8,970 nt of DNA from Thioalkalivibrio sp. (GCA_003563455.1 PWRV01000153.1:1-8970); one strand, 5' to 3'; positions 1 to 6,800 are shown, numbered from the stretch's first letter. The notes: generated from the sequence alone by a model not told the origin. Program-made: numbers and translations.

Positions 1-137
1 AGATCCTGATCATGTTTCTGATCTCGGCCGGCACCGGCTTCGGCGCACTGGGCGCCGTCTGGCTCGCGTCGAAGCGCCTGTTCGACGAGCGGTCGCGGCT
101 GCGGCTGGATCGCCTTCGCCCAGGGCGCCGCGGCTGA
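1..137 (+). CDS. 3' end of a small membrane protein gene (partial)
   Basis: An open frame enters from the left edge (first whole codon at base 3) and stops at TGA 135-137, leaving 44 visible residues. The visible part starts with a hydrophobic, Gly/Ala-rich stretch of about 20 residues (ILIMFLISAGTGFGALGAVW) that looks like a transmembrane helix. It ends with a strongly basic tail rich in Arg and Lys. By the positive-inside rule the C-terminus would face the cytoplasm. The gene converges on argA, with 113 bp between the two stop codons. I do not recognise the family and assign no function. The frame is plausible because of its composition and the helix-plus-basic-tail design, but with so little visible it could still be a chance frame. 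Confidence 0.5.
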   Translation, partial: ILIMFLISAGTGFGALGAVWLASKRLFDERSRLRLDRLRPGRRG

Positions 138-182
138 CGGTCATTCCCGCGGGCAAAGGACCCCTGAAGGATGAAGGCGCGC

Positions 183-212
183 CACGGAAGAACACGGATG
201 GACACGGAAAAA
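183..212. repeat. Three tandem 10-bp CACGGA repeats in a convergent gap
   Basis: Three directly adjacent 10-bp units, CACGGAAGAA, CACGGATGGA and CACGGAAAAA, lie at 183-192, 193-202 and 203-212. All share CACGGA followed by four purine-rich bases. They sit between the stop codons of the left-edge gene and argA, in the only AT-richer patch nearby. The 10-bp period is close to one helical turn, so each CACGGA box lies on the same face of the DNA. I recall similar CACGGA/TCCGTG tandem phrases between genes of unrelated environmental bacteria, but cannot check that here. On the minus strand the third unit gives a run of six T bases, with no good GC hairpin directly before it. Confidence 0.65.
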
Positions 213-250
213 ATAGAAATACGGGAGCAGCCGCCGTCGCGACAGCAGGA

Positions 251-1573
251 TCAGCCGAGCCATTTCACGAAGATCCGTGAATTGCGCGCCTGGTTGTACA
301 GGGCCTGACGTGCGGCCGGCAGATCGTCGACGCTGCCCGGGGCGTAGCCGCGTTCCTGGAACCACTGCGCGGTCCGCGTGGTGAGCACAAAAACCTGCCG
401 GTGGCCACGCCTCTGGGCCAGATTCTCCATGTGCTCGAGCACGAGGTCGCCGCGCCCGCCGCCGCGATACTCCGGATGCAGCGCGAGACAGGCAATCTCG
501 GCCACCTGCGTCTCCGGGAAGGTGTAGAGCGCGGCGGTGCCGATGATCAGCCCGTCCGCGTCGAGCACCTGGAAGCAGTCGATCTCCAGCTCGAGGTGCT
601 CGCGGGAGCGTCTTACGAGGATCCCCTCGGTCTCGAGTGGCTGGATCAGCTCAAAGATTCCGCCGACGTCGTCGATGGTCGCGGCGCGCAGCCGCTCCAC
701 CGGCTCGCGGCTGACAAGGGTGCCGATGCCCCGGCGCGAGAACAGCTCGATCAGCAGCCCGCCGTCGATGTGCCGGTCCACCAGGTGAACGCGCAGGTCA
801 TGGACCGAGCAGACCTCGACGGCGCTGCGCAGGTGGCCCGCCAGTTCCTCCGGCAGCCCGGGCTCCGTGGCCAGCAGCCGCTCGACCGCGGGCACCGTCA
901 GTTGCGCGACCGTCTCGGCATGCCGGTCGCGCAGCGGGCCGGCTTCGGTCAGAAAGACCAGCTTGTCCGCCTTCAGCCCGACCGCGACCTGCGTCGCGAC
1001 GTCTTCGCCGGACAGGTTGAAGACCTCGCCGGTCGGCGAGTAGCCGAGCGGCGACACCAGTACGATCTGGCCCTCGTCGAGCAGCCGTGCGATGCCCTGG
1101 GCATCCACCCGCCGGACCTCGCCGGTATACTGGAAATCGACCCCGTCGCGAACGCCCAGCGGGCGGGCGGTAACAAAGTTGCCGCTCGCGACCCGCAGGC
1201 GAGCGCCGGCAATGCCCGGGCTGCCGAGGTTGCGTGAGAGCAGCCCTTCGATGTGCAGCCGCAGGCGTCCGACCGCGTCGCATACCGCCTCGAGCGCCTC
1301 GGCATCGGTCACGCGCAGGCCCGTGGAATAGCGCGGGGTGAGCCCGCGATCGCGCAGTCGGGCCTCGATCTGCGGCCGGGCTCCGTGCACCAGCACCACC
1401 CGCGTGCCCAGCGCACGCAGCTGCGCGATGTCCCGCAGCAGCGTCGGGAACTCCGGCGCCTGGGCCGCTTCGCCCGCCATCGCGATGACCATGGTCCGGT
1501 CGCGGTGCGCGGCGACGTAGGGTACCGCCGCGCGGAACCAGTCGAGTCCGGTCTGCTGCTGGTCTGGATCCAT
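251..1573 (-). CDS. argA: N-acetylglutamate synthase (amino-acid N-acetyltransferase)
   Basis: ArgA transfers acetyl from acetyl-CoA to L-glutamate, the first step of arginine synthesis, in the cytoplasm. The 440-residue product is close to the 443 residues of E. coli ArgA. Residues 1-285 form an amino-acid-kinase-like domain (GARPQI near 64-69, SGNF near 130-133). The kinase-type lysine is absent: the first loop reads AMAGE, as expected for a synthase that phosphorylates nothing and probably uses the domain for arginine feedback. Residues 293-440 form the GNAT domain, with acetyl-CoA loop HPEYRGGGRG (366-375) and the family phrases ILVRRSRE, FVLTTRT and WFQERGY. I chose the ATG at 1573 because it is the first ATG and matches the family N-terminus. 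The frame runs open to a TTG at 1687 with unrelated low-complexity residues. Ribosome-binding signals are weak: GGAG abuts the ATG and GAGG lies 11 nt upstream. No partner gene shares its transcript here. Confidence 0.96.
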   Translation of the reverse strand: MDPDQQQTGLDWFRAAVPYVAAHRDRTMVIAMAGEAAQAPEFPTLLRDIAQLRALGTRVVLVHGARPQIEARLRDRGLTPRYSTGLRVTDAEALEAVCDAVGRLRLHIEGLLSRNLGSPGIAGARLRVASGNFVTARPLGVRDGVDFQYTGEVRRVDAQGIARLLDEGQIVLVSPLGYSPTGEVFNLSGEDVATQVAVGLKADKLVFLTEAGPLRDRHAETVAQLTVPAVERLLATEPGLPEELAGHLRSAVEVCSVHDLRVHLVDRHIDGGLLIELFSRRGIGTLVSREPVERLRAATIDDVGGIFELIQPLETEGILVRRSREHLELEIDCFQVLDADGLIIGTAALYTFPETQVAEIACLALHPEYRGGGRGDLVLEHMENLAQRRGHRQVFVLTTRTAQWFQERGYAPGSVDDLPAARQALYNQARNSRIFVKWLG

Positions 1574-1652
1574 CTCCGTCTTGTCCTCGCCAGGCACGGG
1601 CAATGGTGCCGGCGGCTCTGTGCCGCGTTCATCTCGCTCCGATTCGCCCGAG

Positions 1653-1681
1653 TTTATCGTCTTAGCCGGTCCGAGGTGCAA
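1653..1681 (-). promoter_or_regulatory. Candidate sigma70 promoter for argA
   Basis: Read on the minus strand, TTGCAC (1681-1676) and GATAAA (1658-1653) are separated by exactly 17 nt. They match the -35 and -10 consensus at 3 and 4 of 6 positions. Transcription would begin near 1646 and leave an untranslated leader of about 70 nt before the argA ATG at 1573. This also argues against the more upstream TTG start at 1687, which would lie above the promoter. I found no clear ARG box (ArgR operator) in the leader. The call rests on hexamer match and spacing only. Confidence 0.35.
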
Positions 1682-1737
1682 GACCAATCGTCCGGGGCCG
1701 TCCTCCGGCGGTGCTGGACCATGCCCCCGTCAGGAGT

Positions 1738-1788
1738 GCATCCTGCGGGACAATGCCATTGACAACGCGAAACAGCGGCATCCTGCGG
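1738..1788. repeat. 11-bp direct repeat GCATCCTGCGG, copies 40 bp apart
   Basis: GCATCCTGCGG occurs at 1738-1748 and again, unchanged, at 1778-1788, a 40-bp start-to-start distance. That is near four helical turns, so both copies lie on about the same face. The copies bracket the inverted repeat CAATG-C-CATTG and the TTGACA hexamer. This is the arrangement expected of paired regulator sites, but no known regulator motif is recognised and two copies may be chance in GC-rich DNA. Confidence 0.4.
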
Positions 1789-1883
1789 TGCACAAACGGC
1801 CAGGGCGGGTCGATTGATCATGGCCCCGGGACCTCTGGCCGGCCGCGCATCGCCGTCGCTTTGCAGGGCCCCGGAGCCGTCCG

Positions 1884-2252
1884 ATGACGCGGCCTGAGCG
1901 GCCACCCGCGGAGTACTGGTTCGAGGAGCGTTGTCACATCATCGAGTGGTGGAACACGCCGGCCGATGCCGCGGTGTCGGTCGCCCGTGCCCGCGTCGAG
2001 CCCGGGGTCACCACCCGGCTGCACCGCCTGCGCGGCGTGGTCGAGCGTTATGTGATCCTCGAAGGCAGGGGCCGGGCCGAGGTGGGGGCGGGGATGCCGC
2101 AGGAGGTGGGGCCGGGCGCAGTAGTGGTCGTGCCGCCGGACACCGCGCAGCGAATCACCAACATCGGGGATTCCGATCTGTTGTTTCTCGCGGTCTGTAC
2201 CCCGCGGTTTACGCGCGATGCCTACGAAGACATCGATCCCGAGCCGATGTGA
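1884..2252 (+). CDS. Small single-domain cupin protein
   Basis: The 122-residue product is one beta-barrel cupin domain, probably cytoplasmic since no signal peptide is seen. Cupin motif 1 is visible as PGVTTRLHRLRGVVERYVILEG (about 40-61) in two stretches around H47 and E54. Motif 2 is PGAVVVVPPDTAQRITN (about 77-93). The usual ligand pattern HxH...E...H is altered: H47 and E54 remain, but the second His is Leu49 and the motif 2 His is Gln89. Metal binding may thus be weak, changed or absent, and the protein might act as a small-molecule binder or sensor; the substrate is unknown. The C-terminus LLFLAVCTPRFTRDAYEDI is a tidy family-like ending. The ATG at 1884 follows GGAG (1873-1876) with 7 nt between. 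The gene is divergent from argA and convergent with the channel gene, so it is probably transcribed alone. Confidence 0.85.
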   Translation: MTRPERPPAEYWFEERCHIIEWWNTPADAAVSVARARVEPGVTTRLHRLRGVVERYVILEGRGRAEVGAGMPQEVGPGAVVVVPPDTAQRITNIGDSDLLFLAVCTPRFTRDAYEDIDPEPM

Positions 2253-2306
2253 CGGCTGTGCCCGCGAGCGGGCATCGCGCCGCAAGGGCTCGCGGCTGGC
2301 AGCCGT
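2252..2306. other. Structured convergent gap, possible bidirectional terminator or three-way-junction RNA
   Basis: Between the cupin stop and the channel-gene stop, an outer stem ACGGCTG (2252-2258) pairs with CAGCCGT (2300-2306), 7 of 7. Inside lie a hairpin TGCCCG-CGAG-CGGGCA (2259-2274), which abuts the outer stem, and a second stem GCCGC (2279-2283) with GCGGC (2292-2296) around an 8-nt loop. Alternatively CGCGGCT-GGC-AGCCGTG (2291-2307) forms a simple hairpin with one G-T pair. No run of T follows on either strand, so this is not a canonical intrinsic terminator. Because it is near-symmetric it could act on transcripts from both sides. Confidence 0.4.
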
Positions 2307-2339
2307 GTTGTCACCGTCCGTTCTCGCCCGCCGCGCGGA

Positions 2340-5300
2340 TCAGCCGCCGGTGGGCTGCGTGTCGGGGCCGTCCCGGCCGGGTTCATCGCGGGTCCCGGTC
2401 CGCGCCGTCGGTGCCATGTCCCGCACGTGCAGGTCCATCTGCGGGTAGGCGATTTCGATCCCCTTCTGTCGGAACTCCCTGATGATCGTCTGGTGGAGCT
2501 CGCTGATCGTCGACAGGCGGTCCTTCAGCTGGCTCACGTAGACCCGGAGTTCGAAATTGAGCGCGCTGTCGCCGAACTTCAGGAAGAAGACGCTGGGAGC
2601 CGGATCCTTCAGGGCCGCGGGATGATTCCCGGCGATCGACCGCAGGGTCTCCATCACCTGATCGACGTCGGCGTCGTAGCTCACACCGACCGGGATCACG
2701 AGACGCGTGGTGGTGTCGGACAGCGTCCAGTTGATCAGACGCTCGGTGATGAAGTTCTTGTTTGGCACCACGATCTCGCGGTTGTCCCAGTCCACGATGG
2801 TGGTCGCACGGGTGCGGATCCGGGTGACGGTTCCGCTGTACTCGCCGATGGTGATCGTGTCGCCGACGCGCACCGGGCGTTCGAAGAGCATGATGATGCC
2901 GGAGACGAAATTCGCGACCCCCTCCTGCAGGCCGAAACCAAGGCCGAGTGTCAGGGCCGCCACCATCCACTGCAGTTCGGCCCAGCGCAGGCCCAGTAAA
3001 GAGAACACGCTGATCAACGCGACCACTGCCAGCACGTAGCGCAGCAGCGTGGTCACGGTGTAGCGGCCGGCCGCGTCCATCCGGGTGCTGCGCGACAGCA
3101 GGATCTCCACCAGTCCCGGCAGGTTGCGCGCGGCCAGGGTGAAGAGCACGCCGAGAAGGATCGCCAGCAGGAAGTCCTGCAGGCTGACCCGGCTCAGAAT
3201 CTCGGTCTCGCCGATCACGATCGTACGCGACCACAGCGTCACTCCGTCTAGCCACGTGAGTGCCGGCAGCACCTCCGACCAGACCCAGAAGAGGCCCAGC
3301 ACCATGGCTGCACCCGACGTCACCCGCAACAGGGTTCGGGTCTGCTGGTTGACGTTCTCCACGCTCAGGTGCGGCTCCGGAATCTCCACGGTCGATCCCT
3401 CGCCAGCGGTCAGCCCGGTCTGTGCGGCGGCCGCCTTTGCGCGCTGCTCGCGCATGCGCCGGATCACCAGACGTGTCTCGCTCAGGACCAGCGCACGGGT
3501 GGCCAGGCTGTAGCCCAGCCAGACAATGGCCACCACGACCACGGTATTGATGGTGTGTGCGAGCAGCGTGGCCACGGTCAGCAGGTAGCCGGCCAGCGTC
3601 AGCCCGAGCAGGACCGCGGCGTAGGCCACCAACGTCAGTCGCAGCAAACGGCGCCTGCGCTCCCGCCGCGGGTTGTCCGCGGCGTTGGGCCATGGAGCGA
3701 GCATGCGCCAGGCAAAGACCCCGGTCACGAGCACCGAGGCGAACAGGGCAACACGGCCGAAGACGTCGGCGACCAGTTCGTTGGGGTGCCCGAAGGTCAG
3801 CGCCAGGAGCGCGATCAGCAGCAGCTGGGTGGGCAGATACCAGGCCAGGTGACGGCGGAGACGGCGGACCACCGATGGATTCCAGTCAAAGTGGGCCATG
3901 CCGACGCCGTTCCTGCTGGTGAACAGCAGGAAGAGATGGCCCACCAGCCACCACAATGCCGTGCTGAACAGCACGATCGCCAGGATTTCCACACCGGGCC
4001 CGATGTCCGGCAGCCGTTCCAGCCGGAAGCCGGTGGAGGTCAGCAGTACCGGAACCGGAAGCACGCGCAGCAGGCTCCAGCCGATGGCCTGGAAGGTCAG
4101 CCCGATGCGGTCGGTGAACCGGTGAGTGGTCATTTCCGCGAGTCGCGCAAGATGACCTGGCGTGCCGCGGGCCCAGACCATCAGCAGTCCGGCAAGCAGT
4201 AGCGTCAGCAGGGAACCGGCCGGCCGCCCGATCGTCACCTCGATCAGCGCGCTGCGGATCTCCTTCCAGGATGCGGGATCCAGCAAGGCCATCAGCGCGG
4301 CAGGCAGGCGCATCGACCACTCGGCGCCGACGGGGGTATGACTGGGCCACCAGAGCAGGGATTCGCGCAGCAGCTGCGACAGCTCCTCGATCTGCAGCAC
4401 CGCGGCACGCAGCCGCACCTCGGTTTGACGCAGCTGATCGGTCAGCAGCTCGTCCGCCTGGAGCTGCATCACGATCACCTCGCGCTGGAGGCGCCGGATC
4501 TCCGTTGCGGCACGGTCCTCGGTAATCTCCGCCGGCACCGGGGGCAGGGTGCGAAGGTCATCGCGAAGAGTAATGTCGCGCAATCGGGATTGCGCCAGTT
4601 CCCGTTCCAGATCACGGAGGACGAAGCGGAGCTCCAGCATCCCGCGCAGCCGCCGTTCCTCCTCGATCAGCAGACCCCCGAGAACGTCGGTCAGACCCCC
4701 GATCTCGAGACGCTCGCGGACGCTGGCGAGCGTCTGGCTGAGGTCGCTCTCGATCGCGGCATAGCGTTCACGCTGCGTCTGCAGCTCGCGGATCCGGGTC
4801 TTGGTCTCTGCGACCCGATCGATGCGTTGCAGGAGGGACTGGATCTCGGGCGCGAAGCGCACCGCGGCCTCCGGCTCGCGCTCGGTCAGGCGGCGCAGGT
4901 CAGCGCGCAGCCCCCGCAGCTCTTCGCCGGCCCGTTCAGCCAGTTCCTCCGAGAGTTGCCCGAGGGCCTGGCCCAGCCAGCGTCCCTCGGCATCAAGCAC
5001 GCGCAGTTCCAACCGGAGCAGCTCGATACGGGCCGGCAGCACTTCGGCGTCGAGCTGAGCCGCGATGATGCGCGCGTCTGCCCGGCGATCGCGAGCCTCT
5101 TCCCAGGCCGCCAGCGCATCGGCGAGTGCCGGATCCTGCAACGGGCTCCAGACCTCGGCCGTGGCTTCTTCTGCACGCTCGCGGCGCAGCTGCTCCAGTG
5201 TCTCGGGCTGGGTCCGTGCCTGGGTTTCCAGCCGGTCGAGCAACTGCTGTTTCTGTTCCTGTTCGAGCCGCAGCTGGGTCCGCCGCCGTTCCAGGGTGCC

Positions 5301-5783
5301 AATGTCATCCTCGATGCGGCTGAGCGTGCGGTCGTCCGTCGCCGGCGGGGCGGTGCGCGCACCCGCGATCTCACGCAGGCGTTCCTCGGCCTCGTTCAGC
5401 CGCTGTTCCATGGCCAGGGCAAGATGAGCGCGCTCCAGGGCACCGAGCAGCCGCTCCGAGCCCGCCTGCTCGTGTTCCAGCGCCGAGCGCCACAAGGTGT
5501 TCTCGGCCACGTCATCCGCGGTGGCCTCGACAAGGTCGGCGAGGCGGCTGGCGGGACTCGCCTCCAGCCAGGCCTCGGCAGGGCCGGTGTCGATCGCCTC
5601 GACCATCGATGACAGTCGCGCGCGCGCGTCGCGCAGAGCGTTGCGCAGGTCCAGCAGTTGCTGAGTGGTGGGAGCCGTTACTGCGGCACCGTGGTTGTTG
5701 GGCTCCTGAGCGGGCAGCAGCGTGCTCCAGCCGAGCAGGAGCATCAGGAGCAGCAGGGTGAGGGCAGTCGGGAAGGGACGCAT
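2340..5783 (-). CDS. Large mechanosensitive channel of the MscK/MscM (KefA) type
   Basis: This 1147-residue inner-membrane channel should open under membrane tension and release solutes during osmotic downshock. Its length is close to E. coli MscK (1120) and MscM (1107). A signal peptide (about 1-25, ending LLPAQ) precedes a periplasmic coiled-coil region (about 40-475, rich in Glu, Arg, Leu and Gln). The membrane part has roughly 11 hydrophobic segments between 520 and 965. The C-terminal MscS domain (about 920-1120) is clear: pore helix ALTLGLGFGLQEGVANFVSG with its Gly/Ala pattern, then the beta domain ERPVRVGDTITIG and the signature IVVPNKNFITERLINWT. A hydrophilic tail of about 25 residues follows. 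The ATG at 5783 is the only start that keeps the signal peptide, although no Shine-Dalgarno sequence precedes it. MscK and MscM cannot be told apart here, so I give no symbol. The gene sits 135 bp after the DUF192 stop on the same strand but has its own candidate promoter. Confidence 0.93.
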   Translation of the reverse strand: MRPFPTALTLLLLMLLLGWSTLLPAQEPNNHGAAVTAPTTQQLLDLRNALRDARARLSSMVEAIDTGPAEAWLEASPASRLADLVEATADDVAENTLWRSALEHEQAGSERLLGALERAHLALAMEQRLNEAEERLREIAGARTAPPATDDRTLSRIEDDIGTLERRRTQLRLEQEQKQQLLDRLETQARTQPETLEQLRRERAEEATAEVWSPLQDPALADALAAWEEARDRRADARIIAAQLDAEVLPARIELLRLELRVLDAEGRWLGQALGQLSEELAERAGEELRGLRADLRRLTEREPEAAVRFAPEIQSLLQRIDRVAETKTRIRELQTQRERYAAIESDLSQTLASVRERLEIGGLTDVLGGLLIEEERRLRGMLELRFVLRDLERELAQSRLRDITLRDDLRTLPPVPAEITEDRAATEIRRLQREVIVMQLQADELLTDQLRQTEVRLRAAVLQIEELSQLLRESLLWWPSHTPVGAEWSMRLPAALMALLDPASWKEIRSALIEVTIGRPAGSLLTLLLAGLLMVWARGTPGHLARLAEMTTHRFTDRIGLTFQAIGWSLLRVLPVPVLLTSTGFRLERLPDIGPGVEILAIVLFSTALWWLVGHLFLLFTSRNGVGMAHFDWNPSVVRRLRRHLAWYLPTQLLLIALLALTFGHPNELVADVFGRVALFASVLVTGVFAWRMLAPWPNAADNPRRERRRRLLRLTLVAYAAVLLGLTLAGYLLTVATLLAHTINTVVVVAIVWLGYSLATRALVLSETRLVIRRMREQRAKAAAAQTGLTAGEGSTVEIPEPHLSVENVNQQTRTLLRVTSGAAMVLGLFWVWSEVLPALTWLDGVTLWSRTIVIGETEILSRVSLQDFLLAILLGVLFTLAARNLPGLVEILLSRSTRMDAAGRYTVTTLLRYVLAVVALISVFSLLGLRWAELQWMVAALTLGLGFGLQEGVANFVSGIIMLFERPVRVGDTITIGEYSGTVTRIRTRATTIVDWDNREIVVPNKNFITERLINWTLSDTTTRLVIPVGVSYDADVDQVMETLRSIAGNHPAALKDPAPSVFFLKFGDSALNFELRVYVSQLKDRLSTISELHQTIIREFRQKGIEIAYPQMDLHVRDMAPTARTGTRDEPGRDGPDTQPTGG

Positions 5784-5817
5784 GCGCAGGGGCGTGGGGG
5801 GTCAGGGCCGGCGCCAC

Positions 5818-5826
5818 ATTATGTCA
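5818..5826 (-). promoter_or_regulatory. Extended -10 promoter candidate for the channel gene
   Basis: On the minus strand TGACATAAT (5826-5818) is an extended -10 element: TGn followed by CATAAT, a 5 of 6 match to TATAAT. No good -35 is found at 16-18 nt, which is typical of extended -10 promoters. Transcription would start near 5811 and give a leader of about 28 nt that is C-rich and lacks a Shine-Dalgarno sequence. The promoter would let the channel gene be expressed apart from the HMA/DUF192 unit upstream. Confidence 0.4.
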
Positions 5827-5918
5827 GGCCCGCTGGGGAAACCCTACACAAATGTTTCAAAGCTCGGCTCGGAATCAACCACGTGCGGTGGCCGACTCTG
5901 AGACACTTCAGTGAGCCG

Positions 5919-6455
5919 TCAAAGTCCTCGGTCGACCCGGCTGCCCGGTTTGCCAAGCAGCGCCTCCAGGCCGTCGACGCGCATGCCGGGCGCCACGCCG
6001 TGGCGTTCGAACCAGCCGCGGTTCACTTCGAGCGCGTAGCGCACCGGTCCCTCCGAGGTGTGCACACGGAGGGAATGCGGTTCCATGCGGGCGATGTTCC
6101 GAATCCGGTATTCGCGGTCGATGAAGGCGACCGAGAGGGGTATCAGGGTGTTCTTCATCCACATGCCGACGACCTGGTCAGCCGGCCAGACAAAGAGCAT
6201 GCCGTGGTCCTCGGGCAAGTGCTCGCGAAACATCAGGCCACGGGCCATTGCCTCCGGGGTGTTCACGATCTCCACCGTCAGGGTCTGGTCGGCGATCGGC
6301 AGCTCCCGGACCGACAGGGTGTCGGCGTGAGCAACCGTGGCCAGCAGCCAGAGCAGTGCCGCCAGACCGAACGCCGGGATCAGGGTGATGCGCCCGCAAG
6401 CGCCCGGGTGCCGCCGCGGGCGGGCCGGGGGCGCGGTCGCTGCTGATCGCGGCAT
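5919..6455 (-). CDS. Exported DUF192 family protein
   Basis: The 178-residue product has an Arg-rich n-region, a hydrophobic core (about 23-41) and a cleavage-like AHA-D site at 44/45, so it should be periplasmic or membrane-anchored. Residues 50-161 are a DUF192 domain with the family phrases TPEAMARGLMFREHLPED, GMLFVW, MWMKNTLIPLSVAFID and EGPVRYALEVNRGWFERHGV. The family has no agreed biochemical role, and I assign none. The ATG at 6455 shares one base with the stop of the HMA gene (TGATG), with AAGGA just upstream inside that gene, so translation is probably coupled. A TTG one codon earlier (6458) is a less likely start. The signal region is long, so a later start cannot be fully excluded. 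It is the last gene of the pair; the channel gene follows after 135 bp. Confidence 0.88.
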   Translation of the reverse strand: MPRSAATAPPARPRRHPGACGRITLIPAFGLAALLWLLATVAHADTLSVRELPIADQTLTVEIVNTPEAMARGLMFREHLPEDHGMLFVWPADQVVGMWMKNTLIPLSVAFIDREYRIRNIARMEPHSLRVHTSEGPVRYALEVNRGWFERHGVAPGMRVDGLEALLGKPGSRVDRGL

Positions 6456-6727
6456 CAATCCTTGTCCATGCGGCCGACGACGCAGCTCACGTAGGAGCGC
6501 GCCTTCGCGCCGGCGGACTTCAGACCGTGCAGCGAGCCGGTCGCCGGGTAGCCCATCGACGCCAGCTTGCGCACGATCTCGTCGCGCTGTGCCTCAGGCG
6601 CCTCGACTTCGACCACGCCTCCGTCGATGTCGACCTCGACGGTGTGCACACCCTCCAGCGCTGCGAGCCCCTTGCGGATGCTGCCTGCGCAGCCGCCGCA
6701 CTTGATGTTTTCCACTTCGATGCGCAT
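6455..6727 (-). CDS. Heavy-metal-associated (HMA) domain protein, copper-chaperone-like
   Basis: This 90-residue cytoplasmic protein has an HMA ferredoxin-like fold (about 1-63) of the CopZ/Atx1 type: MRIEVENIKCGGCAGSIRKG, then LEGVHTVEVDIDGGVVEVE and a closing helix ending MGYPATG. The metal site is CxxC (C10, C13) in the loop KCGGC, where most chaperones have a Met-Thr/His-Cys-xx-Cys start. It probably binds Cu(I) or a similar soft metal; the exact metal is not shown by sequence. Beyond the domain is a basic tail of about 25 residues with another cysteine (C82 in SYVSCVVG), not usual for plain chaperones. The start is fixed by GGAGGA (6737-6732) 4 nt before the ATG; a longer in-frame extension upstream lacks such a site. 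It is first in a unit with DUF192 and is divergent from ilvD, with 80 bp between the two start codons. No efflux ATPase or copper regulator is visible in the window. Confidence 0.88.
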   Translation of the reverse strand: MRIEVENIKCGGCAGSIRKGLAALEGVHTVEVDIDGGVVEVEAPEAQRDEIVRKLASMGYPATGSLHGLKSAGAKARSYVSCVVGRMDKD

Positions 6728-6731
6728 TGAA

Positions 6732-6737
6732 TCCTCC
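6732..6737 (-). promoter_or_regulatory. Ribosome binding site of the HMA gene
   Basis: GGAGGA read on the minus strand, 4 nt before the ATG at 6727, is a near-perfect Shine-Dalgarno sequence. It settles the start of the HMA gene against longer frames that extend to 6880 across the ilvD 5' end. Confidence 0.75.
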
Positions 6738-6767
6738 AGTTCTTCTCTACGATCCGGGCAGTCCGGG

Positions 6768-6773
6768 TATGAT
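6768..6773 (+). promoter_or_regulatory. Tentative -10 element for ilvD
   Basis: TATGAT matches the -10 consensus TATAAT at 5 of 6 positions and lies 34 nt before the ilvD ATG. The region 16-19 nt upstream (CTCTAC, TTCTCT) is a poor -35, so this is weak on its own. Within the same 80-bp gap the minus strand shows TTGAAC (6796-6791), a possible -35 for the HMA gene that would overlap the ilvD ribosome site. If both are real, the divergent transcripts would start within tens of bases of each other and could interfere. No attenuator-like leader peptide or terminator is visible before ilvD. Confidence 0.3.
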
Positions 6774-6794
6774 TCCAGTTTGCCTGAAATGTTC

Positions 6795-6800
6795 AAGGGA
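6795..6800 (+). promoter_or_regulatory. Ribosome binding site of ilvD
   Basis: AAGGGA with 7 nt to the ATG at 6808 is a good Shine-Dalgarno sequence. It selects that ATG over an in-frame start at 6727, which would add 27 residues that have no counterpart in E. coli IlvD. Confidence 0.7.

Larger units (their letters stand above)
1574..1883. other. 310-bp divergent intergenic region between argA and the cupin gene
   Basis: No credible gene lies here; the open frames that cross it have no start signals and read as low-complexity. It must hold the promoters of both flanking genes. Besides the argA candidate it contains a perfect -35 hexamer TTGACA on the plus strand (1759-1764), but no acceptable -10 lies 16-18 nt downstream. 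A small inverted repeat CAATG-C-CATTG (1751-1761) overlaps that hexamer, so it could be an operator. It also carries the spaced direct repeat listed separately. Confidence 0.5.

Noticed and set aside
146..153. CCCGCGGG palindrome as a terminator or REP element
   Set aside because: It is an 8-bp self-complementary site with no loop and no T run, common by chance in GC-rich DNA.
206..250. An intrinsic terminator for argA on the minus strand ending in the T run at 213-208
   Set aside because: The nearest hairpin (GCTGT-CGCG-ACGGC with one wobble pair) is about 20 nt from the T run and is weak.
401..1237. A 278-residue open frame on the plus strand opposite argA
   Set aside because: It lies antisense to the well-matched ArgA sequence and shows no family motifs.
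4338..5612. A 424-residue open frame on the plus strand opposite the channel's coiled-coil region
   Set aside because: Its Gln/Leu/Ala-rich composition mirrors the Leu/Glu/Arg/Gln repeats of the real gene, and it has no start signal or recognisable domain.
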